A stretch of 64,000 nucleotides of DNA from Halocynthiibacter sp049608145 (GTDB lineage Bacteria; Pseudomonadota; Alphaproteobacteria; Rhodobacterales; Rhodobacteraceae), in NCBI RefSeq assembly GCF_049608145.1, contig NZ_JBMYXF010000008.1, forward strand, positions 19,029 through 83,028. The letters are read 5' to 3'. The first letter of the stretch is position 1. Each line of letters begins with the position of its first letter. The notes below the pieces were generated by a model that saw only the letters and a program-made list of their open reading frames with translations, did no database searches and was not told where the DNA came from. The position numbers and the translations under genes were made by a program. Positions 17,599 through 26,037 of the stretch are shown here, piece after piece.

Positions 17599-18738
17599 TC
17601 AGCTTGATTGCAGGTTTTGTCTCTGATCGGTGATGTCTTGGCTGGCGGTTTCACCCTCTGCAACTTTATTTTTCAACTCTGCAACCGCCCGGGTTTCGTC
17701 GCCTGCATCGATGAATTTACGCAGATTTCGCAACAGCGCTGCAATTTCAATTTCAGAACAACCATCTTCCTCAACCCGGAAAATCTTTTCACCGCATGGG
17801 TATATCTCGCCATCGGGACGCACCAGTTCCTCGTGCAGTTTCTCTCCGGGCAACAGCCCGGTTTCCTGAATTTCGATCCCCACATCCGCGCTACCTAGGG
17901 CACGCACACATGTGCCGGCGGCTTCAATCATTTTGACGGCAAGCTCTGCAATGCGGACAGGCTGCCCCATATCCAGAACAAAAATCTCTCCGCCCTGGGC
18001 AATTGCACCGGCACTTAATACAAGCCGGGACGCTTCCTGCACGGTCATAAAATAACGTGTCATTCGCCTATCACGCAGAGTCACCGGGCCACCGCGCGCA
18101 ATCTGATCCCGAAAAATCGGCACAACAGATCCAGAACTGCCAAGCACATTTCCAAACCGGACAATCGAAAACACAGTTCCCGAACTGCGCAACGCCAGAT
18201 CCCGGATCAACAGTTCTGCTAGGCGCTTTGTCGCCCCCATTACCCCAACAGGTCGCACGGCTTTATCGGTAGAGATCAAAACAAACCGATGCACATCGGC
18301 ACACTGGGCCGCCAACGCAAGGCATCTGGTGCCAAACACATTATTCACGATACCTGCCGTTGGGTTTTTTTCGACCATCGCAACATGTTTATAAGCTGCG
18401 GCATGCAGCACGATATCGACTTTATGTTCCGAAAACACCCGCTGTAAAAAACCATCATCACATACAGAGCCAAGCATGGGGCACAGTTCAACCCCATCCG
18501 CCATTTCACTCAACAGCCCTTCGATACAAAACAACGCGTGTTCGCTGTTTTCCAGCAGAACCAATTTACGTGGATTCTGTACCAAAACCTGTTGGCAAAG
18601 CTCGGCACCGATTGATCCCCCAGCACCTGATATCAGAACAGTTTTATCCTCGTATTCCGCAACCTCCCCCCGGGATGTGCATTTCTGTTCGGGTTTCGGC
18701 CCGGTAACAAACGACAATATTGTCTGCAATTTCACCAA
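17599..18738 (-). CDS. CapD/FlaA1-like nucleotide-sugar dehydratase/epimerase (short form)
   Basis: The 379-residue product is the soluble Rossmann part of a CapD/FlaA1-type polysaccharide enzyme, often a UDP-GlcNAc 4,6-dehydratase. It has VLISGAGGSIGAELCQQ (about residues 33-49), HAAAYKHVAMVEKNPT, FVLISTDKAVRPVGVMGATKR with the T-x-K active site, and VTLRDRRMTRYFMTVQEA. Full-length CapD proteins (about 620 residues) begin with four membrane helices, which are absent. The apparent start is TTG (18738) or GTG (18735); upstream the frame stays open for about 18 more codons with LSGLLARNDL, resembling the family's linker, but has no start. The gene may therefore be 5'-truncated. Confidence 0.8.
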   Translation of the reverse strand: MVKLQTILSFVTGPKPEQKCTSRGEVAEYEDKTVLISGAGGSIGAELCQQVLVQNPRKLVLLENSEHALFCIEGLLSEMADGVELCPMLGSVCDDGFLQRVFSEHKVDIVLHAAAYKHVAMVEKNPTAGIVNNVFGTRCLALAAQCADVHRFVLISTDKAVRPVGVMGATKRLAELLIRDLALRSSGTVFSIVRFGNVLGSSGSVVPIFRDQIARGGPVTLRDRRMTRYFMTVQEASRLVLSAGAIAQGGEIFVLDMGQPVRIAELAVKMIEAAGTCVRALGSADVGIEIQETGLLPGEKLHEELVRPDGEIYPCGEKIFRVEEDGCSEIEIAALLRNLRKFIDAGDETRAVAELKNKVAEGETASQDITDQRQNLQSS

Positions 18739-18820
18739 CGTTTTCAGATCATTTCTAGCCAGCAGGCCACTTAATCTAGATCTACATCCCGTTGATTAAG
18801 AATTTACCAATATAGGCAAT

Positions 18821-19429
18821 CTATCTTCCGAAAACACGCTGTAAGGTTTTCAAGATGATCAGGCCGTCAAAACACAGCCCCCTGTGTTTTTGATAGATCA
18901 GGTCCAGGCGTGCTTTTCGGGGCAGACAGCGTGTGACATACGCTTTGTCGGTCTCATCCGCGTTGCTACATTCCGCCAAAACTCTGGCTTCATATTGATG
19001 GATATACAACGTCGCGAGGCCCGTCACCCCCGGCCTGCACATCAGCACCTGTGCATATAATTTCGGGAAACGTTCCGTATAATATCGCAAGGGCGGTCGA
19101 GGACCGACAAAGCTGATATCTCCGCGTAAGATATTCAAAAGTTGTGGCAATTCATCCAAACGGTATCGCCGCAACCACCGCCCTGAACGTGTGATTTGGG
19201 ACAGTTTTTCACCGCCCGTCACCCCGATATTGCTGGCGCAACAATGCATGGTTCGGAACTTCCACAAAATGAACCCTTCGTCGACTGTTTTCATACGTTC
19301 CGCACGATAGAAAACCGGGCCGCCCCCCTGCCACATCAATAAAAGCCAAATCAGGGCGATCACAGGAACCAGAACCACCGACAACGCCAGGGCCAATACG
19401 ATATCAAAGATCCTTTTCTGCCACGTCAT
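18821..19429 (-). CDS. bacterial sugar transferase (initiating glycosyltransferase)
   Basis: This 202-residue polyprenyl-phosphate sugar-1-phosphate transferase (WcaJ/PglC type) starts polysaccharide repeat units at the inner membrane. It has one N-terminal membrane helix (residues 5-32, KRIFDIVLALALSVVLVPV), then PVFYRAERMKTVDEGFILWKFRTM, the catalytic region RSGRWLRRYRLDELPQLLNI and GDISFVGPRPPL, the classical signature. It overlaps the upstream epimerase stop by four bases. Short size (about 200 residues) is the PglC-like catalytic core only. Confidence 0.92.
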   Translation of the reverse strand: MTWQKRIFDIVLALALSVVLVPVIALIWLLLMWQGGGPVFYRAERMKTVDEGFILWKFRTMHCCASNIGVTGGEKLSQITRSGRWLRRYRLDELPQLLNILRGDISFVGPRPPLRYYTERFPKLYAQVLMCRPGVTGLATLYIHQYEARVLAECSNADETDKAYVTRCLPRKARLDLIYQKHRGLCFDGLIILKTLQRVFGR

Positions 19430-20292
19430 GGCAAAGCCCGTTTAAGACAGGCAAGTTCTTCCAAAACGGCCCCAGGAAACGACATTTCATCGGTGAAATC
19501 AAAAAGATCCTGTAACCGCCCTGTATCAAGCATCACTGTTCGGATCACGCTTTCAGGGGCAGGCACGGGCTGAAATGGGATATTTCCAGCCTGCAAAAGC
19601 GCATCCATCCCCATCACACCGGGCAGGGCAATATTCAAAATGTCGGGCAACTTCTCCCCAGCAATAACCAGATCAATCAGACGCGTCACGATGCGGGCCA
19701 AGGTCAGCGGCCCGATATAGCTGCGAGAGGGAAAGGCACCATCCGGAAACCGATCAAGCAGAACCTTGCCAGAATGCCCAACCCTGCCCAGCAATTGATC
19801 GGCCCCTGCGACATTCCCAAGGCGCAAAACAGTCGTTCGAACCTGCCCCGAATATGCCGCGATAACCTGTTCCATTTCATATTTCGACCCACCATATGCA
19901 GACACAGGATTGGGTATCTCATCTTCGGGATGCGCCCTATCAGATCCCCCGTAAACTGCTGATGTAGAAACGAAAAATACATGTTTCATCTGTTCTTTAT
20001 CCGCACAGAACAGCACTTGTTGCGCCAATTCGGAATTTACAGAAAAATCACACCCGGTTGCAGGCGTTACACCGGATAATGCCAAGACCACAGAACATCC
20101 GCGCATCGCGTGTCGCATCCGTTCCACACCATCACACGCCAAGGGGTCAAAACAGATCTCTCCACATTCGGGGGATCGGCTTTGCCAGATCAGGCGGTTC
20201 TCACCCGTCACTTGAAAGGCAGCTTTCAACAATGCTGCGACACGGCCGCCACCGCCCAGCGCCAGAACCCCATCTTCAGATACTTTCTGCAT
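19426..20292 (-). CDS. NAD-dependent epimerase/dehydratase family protein
   Basis: The 288-residue extended SDR has ALGGGGRVAALLKAAFQVTG as a degenerate nucleotide-binding loop (GGGGRVA rather than GxxGxxG), then FFVSTSAVYGGSD and SAYGGSKYEMEQVI with the catalytic Tyr-x3-Lys (YGGSK). It may modify a nucleotide sugar for the same polysaccharide as the two following genes, to which it is coupled by a four-base overlap with the sugar transferase. Substrate unknown. It is the first gene of the minus-strand cluster; its promoter should lie between 20293 and 20370. Confidence 0.85.
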   Translation of the reverse strand: MQKVSEDGVLALGGGGRVAALLKAAFQVTGENRLIWQSRSPECGEICFDPLACDGVERMRHAMRGCSVVLALSGVTPATGCDFSVNSELAQQVLFCADKEQMKHVFFVSTSAVYGGSDRAHPEDEIPNPVSAYGGSKYEMEQVIAAYSGQVRTTVLRLGNVAGADQLLGRVGHSGKVLLDRFPDGAFPSRSYIGPLTLARIVTRLIDLVIAGEKLPDILNIALPGVMGMDALLQAGNIPFQPVPAPESVIRTVMLDTGRLQDLFDFTDEMSFPGAVLEELACLKRALP

Positions 20293-20368
20293 CAGATTTT
20301 ATGCTTTCCCGGTCAAAATGAACCCGTTCTTCACATCATCGGTGCAAATTCTTACCAAACCCTTATCG

Positions 20369-20400
20369 CAAAAAGGCCCCGCTGATAGACACAGCGGGGC
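20369..20400 (-). terminator. rho-independent terminator after ccrM
   Basis: On the minus strand GCCCCGCTG and CAGCGGGGC (20392-20400 and 20376-20384) form a 9-bp stem with a 7-base loop, followed by CTTTTTG. It lies about 100 bases after the ccrM stop and separates it from the polysaccharide cluster. A second hairpin (AACGGGG, 20463-20469, with CCCCGTT, 20477-20483) sits just after the ccrM stop. Confidence 0.88.
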
Positions 20401-20500
20401 AGGTATGTGCCGCGGAACATGTCGCGGGCACAGGCGGTAACCAGTTATTCTGTAGTTACACCAACGGGGTCAGATGCCCCGTTAGCGATTTTTGTGAACC

Positions 20501-21604
20501 TCAGTTCATCTCTGCGCGGATTTGCTGACGCAGCAGATCGATCGGCACGGTTTTGCCGTCTTTCTTATAGCACCAGTAGGTCCAACCATTGCAGCTTGGC
20601 GCGCCTTCAAGCGCAGCACCCACCTGATGGATCGACCCTTTTACATCCGGACCACCCACAAGGGTGCCATCCGCACGAACTTTCGCCTTATGGCGCATGT
20701 TCATGGAATACAGTTCTTCGCCAGGCAACAGCATGCCACGTTCCACAAGCTGACCAAAAGGCACACGTGGTTGCGCACGCTTAGACGTGGACACAATCAG
20801 GCTTTCTTTGTCGAACTTCCGGATCTTGGACAGGCGTTTTGCAGCAACCTTGCGATAGGCTTCTTCGCGCTCAATACCGATGAAATCGCGGCCCAGTTTC
20901 TTGGCCACAGCACCCGTGGTGCCCGTGCCAAAGAATGGATCAAGCACAACATCACCCGGGTTGGTCGCGCCGACCAGAACACGGTGCAGCAGGCTTTCAG
21001 GTTTTTGGGTTGGGTGGGCTTTGTCGCCTGCATCGTTCTTCAGGCGTTCGCCACCGTTACAGATCGGCAGAACCCAGTCGGAACGCATCTGAATGCCTTC
21101 GTTCAGGGATTTCAGCGCTTCATAGTTAAAGGTGCATTTTGCGTCTTCTGACTTGCCGGCCCAGATCATGGTCTCATGGGCGTTGGTCAGGCGCTTGCCG
21201 CGGAAATTTGGCATTGGGTTGGATTTGCGCCACACCACGTCATTCAAAATCCAGAAGCCTTGGTTCTGCAACTCAGATCCAACGCGGAAAATGTTGTGGT
21301 AAGATCCGATGACCCAAATCGCACCATTTGGCTTCAGCACACGGCGCGCGGCTGCCAGCCAATCTTTGGTGAATTTGTCATAGGCCGCAAAGCTGGAAAA
21401 CTGGTCCCATTCATCGTCAACCGCATCCACTTTGGAATTGTCGGGACGGTGAAGATCACCTTTCAGCTGCAGGTTATAGGGGGGATCGGCGAAAATCAGA
21501 TCAACAGAACCTTCGGGAAGGCCGTTCATGATCTCAATGCAATCGCCCGCAAGTATTTCGTTCAGCGGCAATTCGACTGCCGCTTTTGTACTGGTTTTTT
21601 TCAT
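20501..21604 (-). CDS. ccrM: CcrM-type site-specific DNA adenine methyltransferase (GANTC)
   Basis: CcrM methylates adenine in GANTC and times the alphaproteobacterial cell cycle. The 367-residue protein has the beta-class order: catalytic DPPYNLQLKGDLHRPD (residues 40 on) first, then target-recognition region, then the AdoMet motif DPFFGTGTTGAVAKKLGR (about 223-240) and IGIEREEAYRKVAAKRL. The C-terminal domain GSIHQVGAALEGAPSCNGW is the extra DNA-binding part specific to CcrM. I chose the start at 21604 (MKKTSTKAAVELP), preceded by GAGGCAGAT; an in-frame start at 21658 lacks a ribosome site. Two GANTC sites lie in its own upstream region. Confidence 0.96.
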   Translation of the reverse strand: MKKTSTKAAVELPLNEILAGDCIEIMNGLPEGSVDLIFADPPYNLQLKGDLHRPDNSKVDAVDDEWDQFSSFAAYDKFTKDWLAAARRVLKPNGAIWVIGSYHNIFRVGSELQNQGFWILNDVVWRKSNPMPNFRGKRLTNAHETMIWAGKSEDAKCTFNYEALKSLNEGIQMRSDWVLPICNGGERLKNDAGDKAHPTQKPESLLHRVLVGATNPGDVVLDPFFGTGTTGAVAKKLGRDFIGIEREEAYRKVAAKRLSKIRKFDKESLIVSTSKRAQPRVPFGQLVERGMLLPGEELYSMNMRHKAKVRADGTLVGGPDVKGSIHQVGAALEGAPSCNGWTYWCYKKDGKTVPIDLLRQQIRAEMN

Positions 21605-21653
21605 ATCTGCCTCAATATCCGGGTGTCTTAAGCGCACCTCGTGATTGCCTCTA

Positions 21654-21682
21654 AGCATGAGTCATGATGGATTCCGCGTCAA
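21654..21682 (-). promoter_or_regulatory. putative ccrM promoter region with two GANTC sites
   Basis: On the minus strand TTGACG (21677-21682) is a good -35 element, with a weak CATGCT (21654-21659) 17 bases on as a possible -10. Two GANTC sites, GATTC at 21670-21674 and GAGTC at 21659-21663, lie in the spacer, 11 bases apart start to start. In Caulobacter the ccrM promoter region also holds GANTC sites and is repressed by full methylation, so the same feedback is plausible here. The -10 is uncertain. Confidence 0.5.
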
Positions 21683-21710
21683 ATAATTTTTTGACCTTCA
21701 GGGGCAAGTT

Positions 21711-22346
21711 TTAATCTTGATACAAGATGTTGTGTACTGGCTTAAAGGAAACCCGATGATGTGGTGTCACGCCTAGATCCTTCAAGGCGTCCTGATGCAT
21801 TTTTGTCGGATAGCCTGCGTTCTTTTCCCAACCATATCCCGGATATTGAAGCGCCAGATCCGCCATCAGATCATCACGCAGTGTCTTGGCGATGATCGAA
21901 GCAGCCGCGATCGATTGCGATTTGCTGTCGCCTTTCACCACGGCAGAACAGGGCAACCCAACACCGCGCGGGATCATATTGCCATCAATCAACAGATAGT
22001 CAGGTTGCGGATCCAGGGCTTCGACCGCGCGCAACATCGCAATATGGGACGCGCGCAGAATGTTATGTTCGTCAATTTCCTCAACAGAAGCCTCGCCCAC
22101 CCCGATTTGCGCGGACATTTCCAGCAATTCCACCAGCGCCCGGCGTTTCTTTTCGCTCAGCTTCTTTGAATCGTTCAGGCCCTCAGGCACATTGGCAATA
22201 TCCAACACCACCGCAGCCGCCATCACAGGCCCCGCCAACGGCCCACGCCCGACCTCATCCACACCAGCAATCCGCATGAACCCCTTTTCACGGGCTGCGG
22301 TTTCATAACTTAGGTCGGGGACGGGTTTTGTGGGCTTATCAGTCAT
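21711..22346 (-). CDS. rnhB: ribonuclease HII
   Basis: RNase HII cleaves RNA in RNA-DNA hybrids and removes misincorporated ribonucleotides. The 211-residue protein has the active-site block IAGVDEVGRGPLAGPVMAAA (residues 27 on, with the paired Asp-Glu), ALDPQPDYLLIDGN with the third acidic residue (about 111-124), and VVKGDSKSQSIAAASIIAKT, then YPGYGWEKNAGYPTKMH. All are signatures of RnhB. It is encoded just upstream of ccrM on the same strand, a pairing seen in alphaproteobacteria, but the ccrM promoter region lies between them. Confidence 0.95.
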   Translation of the reverse strand: MTDKPTKPVPDLSYETAAREKGFMRIAGVDEVGRGPLAGPVMAAAVVLDIANVPEGLNDSKKLSEKKRRALVELLEMSAQIGVGEASVEEIDEHNILRASHIAMLRAVEALDPQPDYLLIDGNMIPRGVGLPCSAVVKGDSKSQSIAAASIIAKTLRDDLMADLALQYPGYGWEKNAGYPTKMHQDALKDLGVTPHHRVSFKPVHNILYQD

Positions 22347-22458
22347 ATGTTCAGAAACGCGGTTTTTCCCGCAGGCGCAAGGGGCAGGTCATAAATTCCC
22401 GACCTTTCCCACCCAGAGTTTTCCTCATAAACATCAGATATCTGATCGGAGTATTAGT

Positions 22459-24423
22459 TTGCGTAAGAGTATCCTCGTTCCCACCCTCGCCCTCTGTCTG
22501 ACCATCGCAGTTGCCGCCTTCTGGTTTCTGCGTGATCCATGGTCTGGCACCACAGAACCACAGCATTTTGCTTTCTCTGAATTCCGCTTCCTCGAAACAG
22601 AAACTGGGCCAGAGGTCAGCGCAGATAAGATCGCTGAGGAATACGCCTTCTTCGCCTCGCTTGTCTTCCAGGTGGCTGATCAGGTCACTACCGGTGCAGA
22701 GGACGGCTATCTCACCTATGACCCGGCAACACAGACAATCAGCGCATTCACATTTGGCCAAGTGATTCATGCCCCTTTCCCTGAAGTTGGCGCGTTTTCA
22801 GCCTTTGACACAGAAGGCATAGACAGCACTCCGGCGTTCATCAAACGGGCAGACAACGGGTTGGGATTGATCTTTCACGCACCGGTCGAAGGGCTGGGCA
22901 GCGACCTTCGGATCGAACTTACCTTTCTGCCCACAGACGACATATCTGCGCAAAAAGAAACCCAGGCCCGGCTGATCCGGGAACAAGAAGAAGCGCTTGC
23001 AACCTGGCACGAAGACATGAAGGCGGTCAGCGATCTCATAGCTGCTGGCCCAAAACCCGGCGAAGCCGCCTATCGCACCAGCCTGCCGGGTTGGCAGGGG
23101 TTTATCACTGTTCCGGGCCGCTACAGTTATGGAAACCACGTCGACTTCCCCCGCACTGAATTTCAGGATCTGACAGATCAAAGCAGGCCAATCACCGTGC
23201 TTGCGCTAAAACAAGGCGAAGGCGCAGAGGTTTTCGCCCGCGAACGCGAACGCATTTTGGAAACACCTACCCGGGAACTGGCGCTGTTTGCCGATGACGA
23301 AAACAGTATTATTGGTGCACAATATGGCCAGGGGTTCTTCGCCTATTTTCAGACCTCCGCGGGCCTGATCGACTACTTCATCTTCACTCACACCCCCGAC
23401 GCAGCGCTTTTGCCCGAATTCATGGCTGCCGCAAATAGTTTATCAGAAGATGGCTTGATTTCCCCAGCGATCCTATCAGACAGTTTCGACGCCTTCGTAT
23501 GGATGGAAGAGCAGGGAAAAACCGTGTTTGCACAAACTGATCCCAACGAATGGAATAACCACTTCTTTATCGACAATTTTGCGCCGCTGTACCTGATCAG
23601 CCTAAATGCACTGCGCGTTATCGACGAAAGCCTGAGAGCATCACTTCAACCAGATGGTTTTCCGGACTTCAATATCGATATAAGCTGCCTCCCCTCACTG
23701 CCTGCTGAAACACCGCTCTCTACAGCACATGAGCAATTCAATTCGCTGGTACGGAATGATTTTACACACGGATCTATCTATTACGCACAACACATCTCCA
23801 GTGGGGATTTTAATGAAGGTAAAGACTTCGAGATGGCTGTGCTGGACCAATATCCGCAGTGGGACCCTGTCTGGTTTACCGACAGCCCCACACGTGCCAC
23901 TGGCGCAGAGGGACCGATGTATTATGTCTATCTGTCCCGTCCGATTTCAAACCTGAAACTGGTATGCCGCCTCGCCTCTGAAAACCCACTCACCCTGCGG
24001 CTGGCTGAACAGATAGCGATGCAGATGGAACTACCTGAGATCCCGCCACAGCCTGACTGGGTTATCAATCAATTCCGCAAATATCTAGGTTTTGTAAGTG
24101 AAATGATTGATGGCGTGTATGAAGTTTCAAACCAGGACGGTACATCCCGCCTGATCCGTCGAAATGGCGAACGATTGCTGGCAGAAAACTTCACGTGGGT
24201 CTGGGATTATGAGGACAGCAATGCATTTGAAGCCCGCCTTGAAGAAAACGGCCCTCTGGGCTTGTGGCTTCTGGATGGGACACCGTTGCTGCCAGCAGAA
24301 TACAGCAGCTTCGACGAAGAACCACAACTGGGCGAAGGTGTAATGAGCGCCTATCATTCAAATGATACAACCAAGCTATACTATTCCATCCCGGAACGCC
24401 GTTTTATCGACAGGCCTGAATAA
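22459..24423 (+). CDS. hypothetical exported protein with C-terminal WG-like repeats
   Basis: I do not recognise the family of this 654-residue protein. It begins RKSILVPTLALCLTIAVAAF, a signal peptide or membrane anchor, and the rest is predicted outside the cytoplasm, acidic and rich in aromatic residues. Near the end the stretches LIRRNGERLLAENFTWVWDY and GLWLLDGTPLLPAEYSSFDE resemble WG (KWG) repeats. The TTG at 22459 has CGGAG about 8 bases upstream and puts the hydrophobic segment at the N-terminus; the frame extends to 22330 but that would bury the signal, so the later start is preferred. Divergent from rnhB. Confidence 0.68.
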   Translation: MRKSILVPTLALCLTIAVAAFWFLRDPWSGTTEPQHFAFSEFRFLETETGPEVSADKIAEEYAFFASLVFQVADQVTTGAEDGYLTYDPATQTISAFTFGQVIHAPFPEVGAFSAFDTEGIDSTPAFIKRADNGLGLIFHAPVEGLGSDLRIELTFLPTDDISAQKETQARLIREQEEALATWHEDMKAVSDLIAAGPKPGEAAYRTSLPGWQGFITVPGRYSYGNHVDFPRTEFQDLTDQSRPITVLALKQGEGAEVFARERERILETPTRELALFADDENSIIGAQYGQGFFAYFQTSAGLIDYFIFTHTPDAALLPEFMAAANSLSEDGLISPAILSDSFDAFVWMEEQGKTVFAQTDPNEWNNHFFIDNFAPLYLISLNALRVIDESLRASLQPDGFPDFNIDISCLPSLPAETPLSTAHEQFNSLVRNDFTHGSIYYAQHISSGDFNEGKDFEMAVLDQYPQWDPVWFTDSPTRATGAEGPMYYVYLSRPISNLKLVCRLASENPLTLRLAEQIAMQMELPEIPPQPDWVINQFRKYLGFVSEMIDGVYEVSNQDGTSRLIRRNGERLLAENFTWVWDYEDSNAFEARLEENGPLGLWLLDGTPLLPAEYSSFDEEPQLGEGVMSAYHSNDTTKLYYSIPERRFIDRPE

Positions 24424-24464
24424 ATACGCGGCGGAGACAGGCATTGCCTCCGCCCGTTTGGAAA

Positions 24465-24884
24465 TTAGCGACTTGCAACCGTAAAGCCTTCGCGCGCCAT
24501 ACAGCGTTCAGGATAAAACGTCGTCCAACGGCCACGCGGGTTTACACCTCGTCGGGCGCAATGTTCTGGCGGGCTCACACGGGCGGCCCGGTTGTTCAAA
24601 CACCCGACGCCAAAACCATATTTGATCTGACGTCCTGTATCGAAACGTTTCAGGCAACGGCGCGGCAGAACCATACGTGCGGATTGTTCTTCAGCCTCGC
24701 GACGCGCGGCCCGACGGGCGTCACGCCGATCATTGCGATTATCGATTGCGACGGCGACACCCGCAATCACGGCCAGGCCAATCAGGGCTTTTGTCAGGTC
24801 ATCATTTCCCGCTTTTGCCGGGGTCGTGAACCCTGTGATGGCCAGCGAAGCGGTCAGGGTTAGGGCGATAAAACTGCGAAACAT
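24465..24884 (-). CDS. hypothetical secreted protein (139 aa)
   Basis: The protein has a clear signal peptide (residues 1-25, ending TTPAKAGN). After it comes DDLTKALIGLAVIAGVAVAIDN, a hydrophobic motif, then an Arg-rich stretch RRDARRAARREAEEQ and a C-terminal half with six spaced cysteines and CARRGVNPRGRWTTFYPERC. The function is unknown. The same hydrophobic motif after a signal peptide occurs in the next gene (25132-25770, KALLVGAVIAGIANALDD), so the two may be divergent relatives. An opposite-strand frame over the same bases lacks any such features. Confidence 0.72.
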   Translation of the reverse strand: MFRSFIALTLTASLAITGFTTPAKAGNDDLTKALIGLAVIAGVAVAIDNRNDRRDARRAARREAEEQSARMVLPRRCLKRFDTGRQIKYGFGVGCLNNRAARVSPPEHCARRGVNPRGRWTTFYPERCMAREGFTVASR

Positions 24885-24904
24885 AATCTATACCTCGTGG
24901 TGGT

Positions 24905-24949
24905 GGTTTGTCTGTGTCTTCAACCTGATGCCCCGAACCACAGACAAAC
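24905..24949. repeat. 11-bp inverted repeat
   Basis: GTTTGTCTGTG at 24906-24916 and CACAGACAAAC at 24939-24949 are exact inverted copies 22 bases apart, directly upstream of the minus-strand secreted protein gene. It could fold in RNA or be a regulator site. No function can be assigned. Confidence 0.5.
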
Positions 24950-24994
24950 AATATCGGGCGGTTGTTATCAGATACGGTCCCTTGTTTTTAAGGT

Positions 24995-25030
24995 ACCGGA
25001 GAGGGCGCGGGATCAAACGCCCCCTCCGGT
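24995..25030. terminator. stem-loop between two secreted-protein genes
   Basis: ACCGGAGAGGGCG (24995-25007) pairs with CGCCCCCTCCGGT (25018-25030), 12 of 13 positions, with a 10-base loop. It lies about 100 bases after the stop of the minus-strand gene at 25132-25770. There is no clean T-run on either side (minus side continues ACCTTAAAAAC), so it is a structured element or weak terminator. Confidence 0.5.
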
Positions 25031-25131
25031 GGTTCAAAGTTTTGGTGCTAAAAAGTCAGTCTTAAAAAATTGTGCAGTAAGGTTTCGTCATCAAAATTCA
25101 TCAGATGCCGGGGCAGGCCCGGCACCCGATC

Positions 25132-25770
25132 TCAGCGCCAGGTGGTATACCCCACACGCATGGTCATCGGGCTGGCATCGGTATAATCATTCACCCGAAA
25201 CTGGCTGACCCGCCCTTCGCTGGTCTTCATGCAGACATACGACCCTACGGGTACGGCGTGGGCTTGCACCCGGGTGCTGCTATAACGGGCGGTCGAACAT
25301 CCGGCATAACCGCGATTGCTGCGATCTCCGACGCTGATCTTTGCACCGTTGCGGGGATGTAGATATCTGGTCCCATTATCTGCTTCAAACCAGATGTCCG
25401 CATCATCACCTGCGCCAACGCTGCCGGCATCAAAATCAGCGGTCCATGTCTGTGGCACGTCCAAGATATCGGTTGAATGGGTCACGGGCAGTATCGGCAA
25501 AAGCGGAACAGGGGTCAGAACCGAAGGGTCGATCAAAATTGGCGGGGGTACATCCGTGGCAATCACCGGAGGATCAACCGGATCTACGGGGGCAGGGTCA
25601 GCGGATGCCTCATCATCATCGTCATCCAGCGCATTGGCGATGCCAGCAATAACAGCCCCCACCAAAAGGGCTTTCAGAACATCTTCTTCATCCGCCTGAG
25701 CAGGCACAGATGTGACAGAAGTCAGAACCAGAGAAGAGACGAGAGCAGTTGAAATAAAACGACGTGTCAT
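25132..25770 (-). CDS. hypothetical secreted protein (212 aa), possible SH3-like C-terminus
   Basis: A signal peptide (residues 1-27, ending SVPAQADEE) precedes KALLVGAVIAGIANALDDDDDE, an acidic and proline-rich linker (residues 50-100, with VDPVDPPV and PPPILIDPS), and a C-terminal domain with ADIWFEADNGTRYLHPRNGA and AHAVPVGSYVCMKTSEGR. The linker looks disordered. The C-terminal part could be a small beta domain, but I cannot name it. The KALxxGxVIAG motif is shared with the 24465-24884 product, which suggests a common ancestry of the N-terminal parts. Confidence 0.72.
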   Translation of the reverse strand: MTRRFISTALVSSLVLTSVTSVPAQADEEDVLKALLVGAVIAGIANALDDDDDEASADPAPVDPVDPPVIATDVPPPILIDPSVLTPVPLLPILPVTHSTDILDVPQTWTADFDAGSVGAGDDADIWFEADNGTRYLHPRNGAKISVGDRSNRGYAGCSTARYSSTRVQAHAVPVGSYVCMKTSEGRVSQFRVNDYTDASPMTMRVGYTTWR

Positions 25771-26037
25771 AATGTATCCTTACATTTACGTTTGCCAGCG
25801 CTGCGTATTCCGGTGGTGCGCTGTGGCATGTGAATTTGATAAGGAAACATTGCGCCTTTGGGGAAAGTCGCTCAATAACGATGAAATGTTATCCAATTTC
25901 CCCTTTAAAAATAAGGCTTCGAACGGAACTTCCTTAATAGAAATAAATTTCAGGAACAGGTCAGAAGTTCTTTGCAAATCACGTGAAATTCCGGTCTGAT
26001 ATTGAATAACCACAGATAAAATCACATAGATTAGAGC

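Noticed and set aside
17588..17619. CAAAACCT and AGGTTTTG inverted pair between alkB and the CapD-like gene
   Set aside because: Only 8 bp with a long loop, overlapping the end of the CapD gene; too weak to call a terminator.
24444..24863. Plus-strand frame over the 139-aa secreted-protein gene
   Set aside because: The minus-strand frame has a signal peptide and regular cysteines; the plus-strand one has neither.
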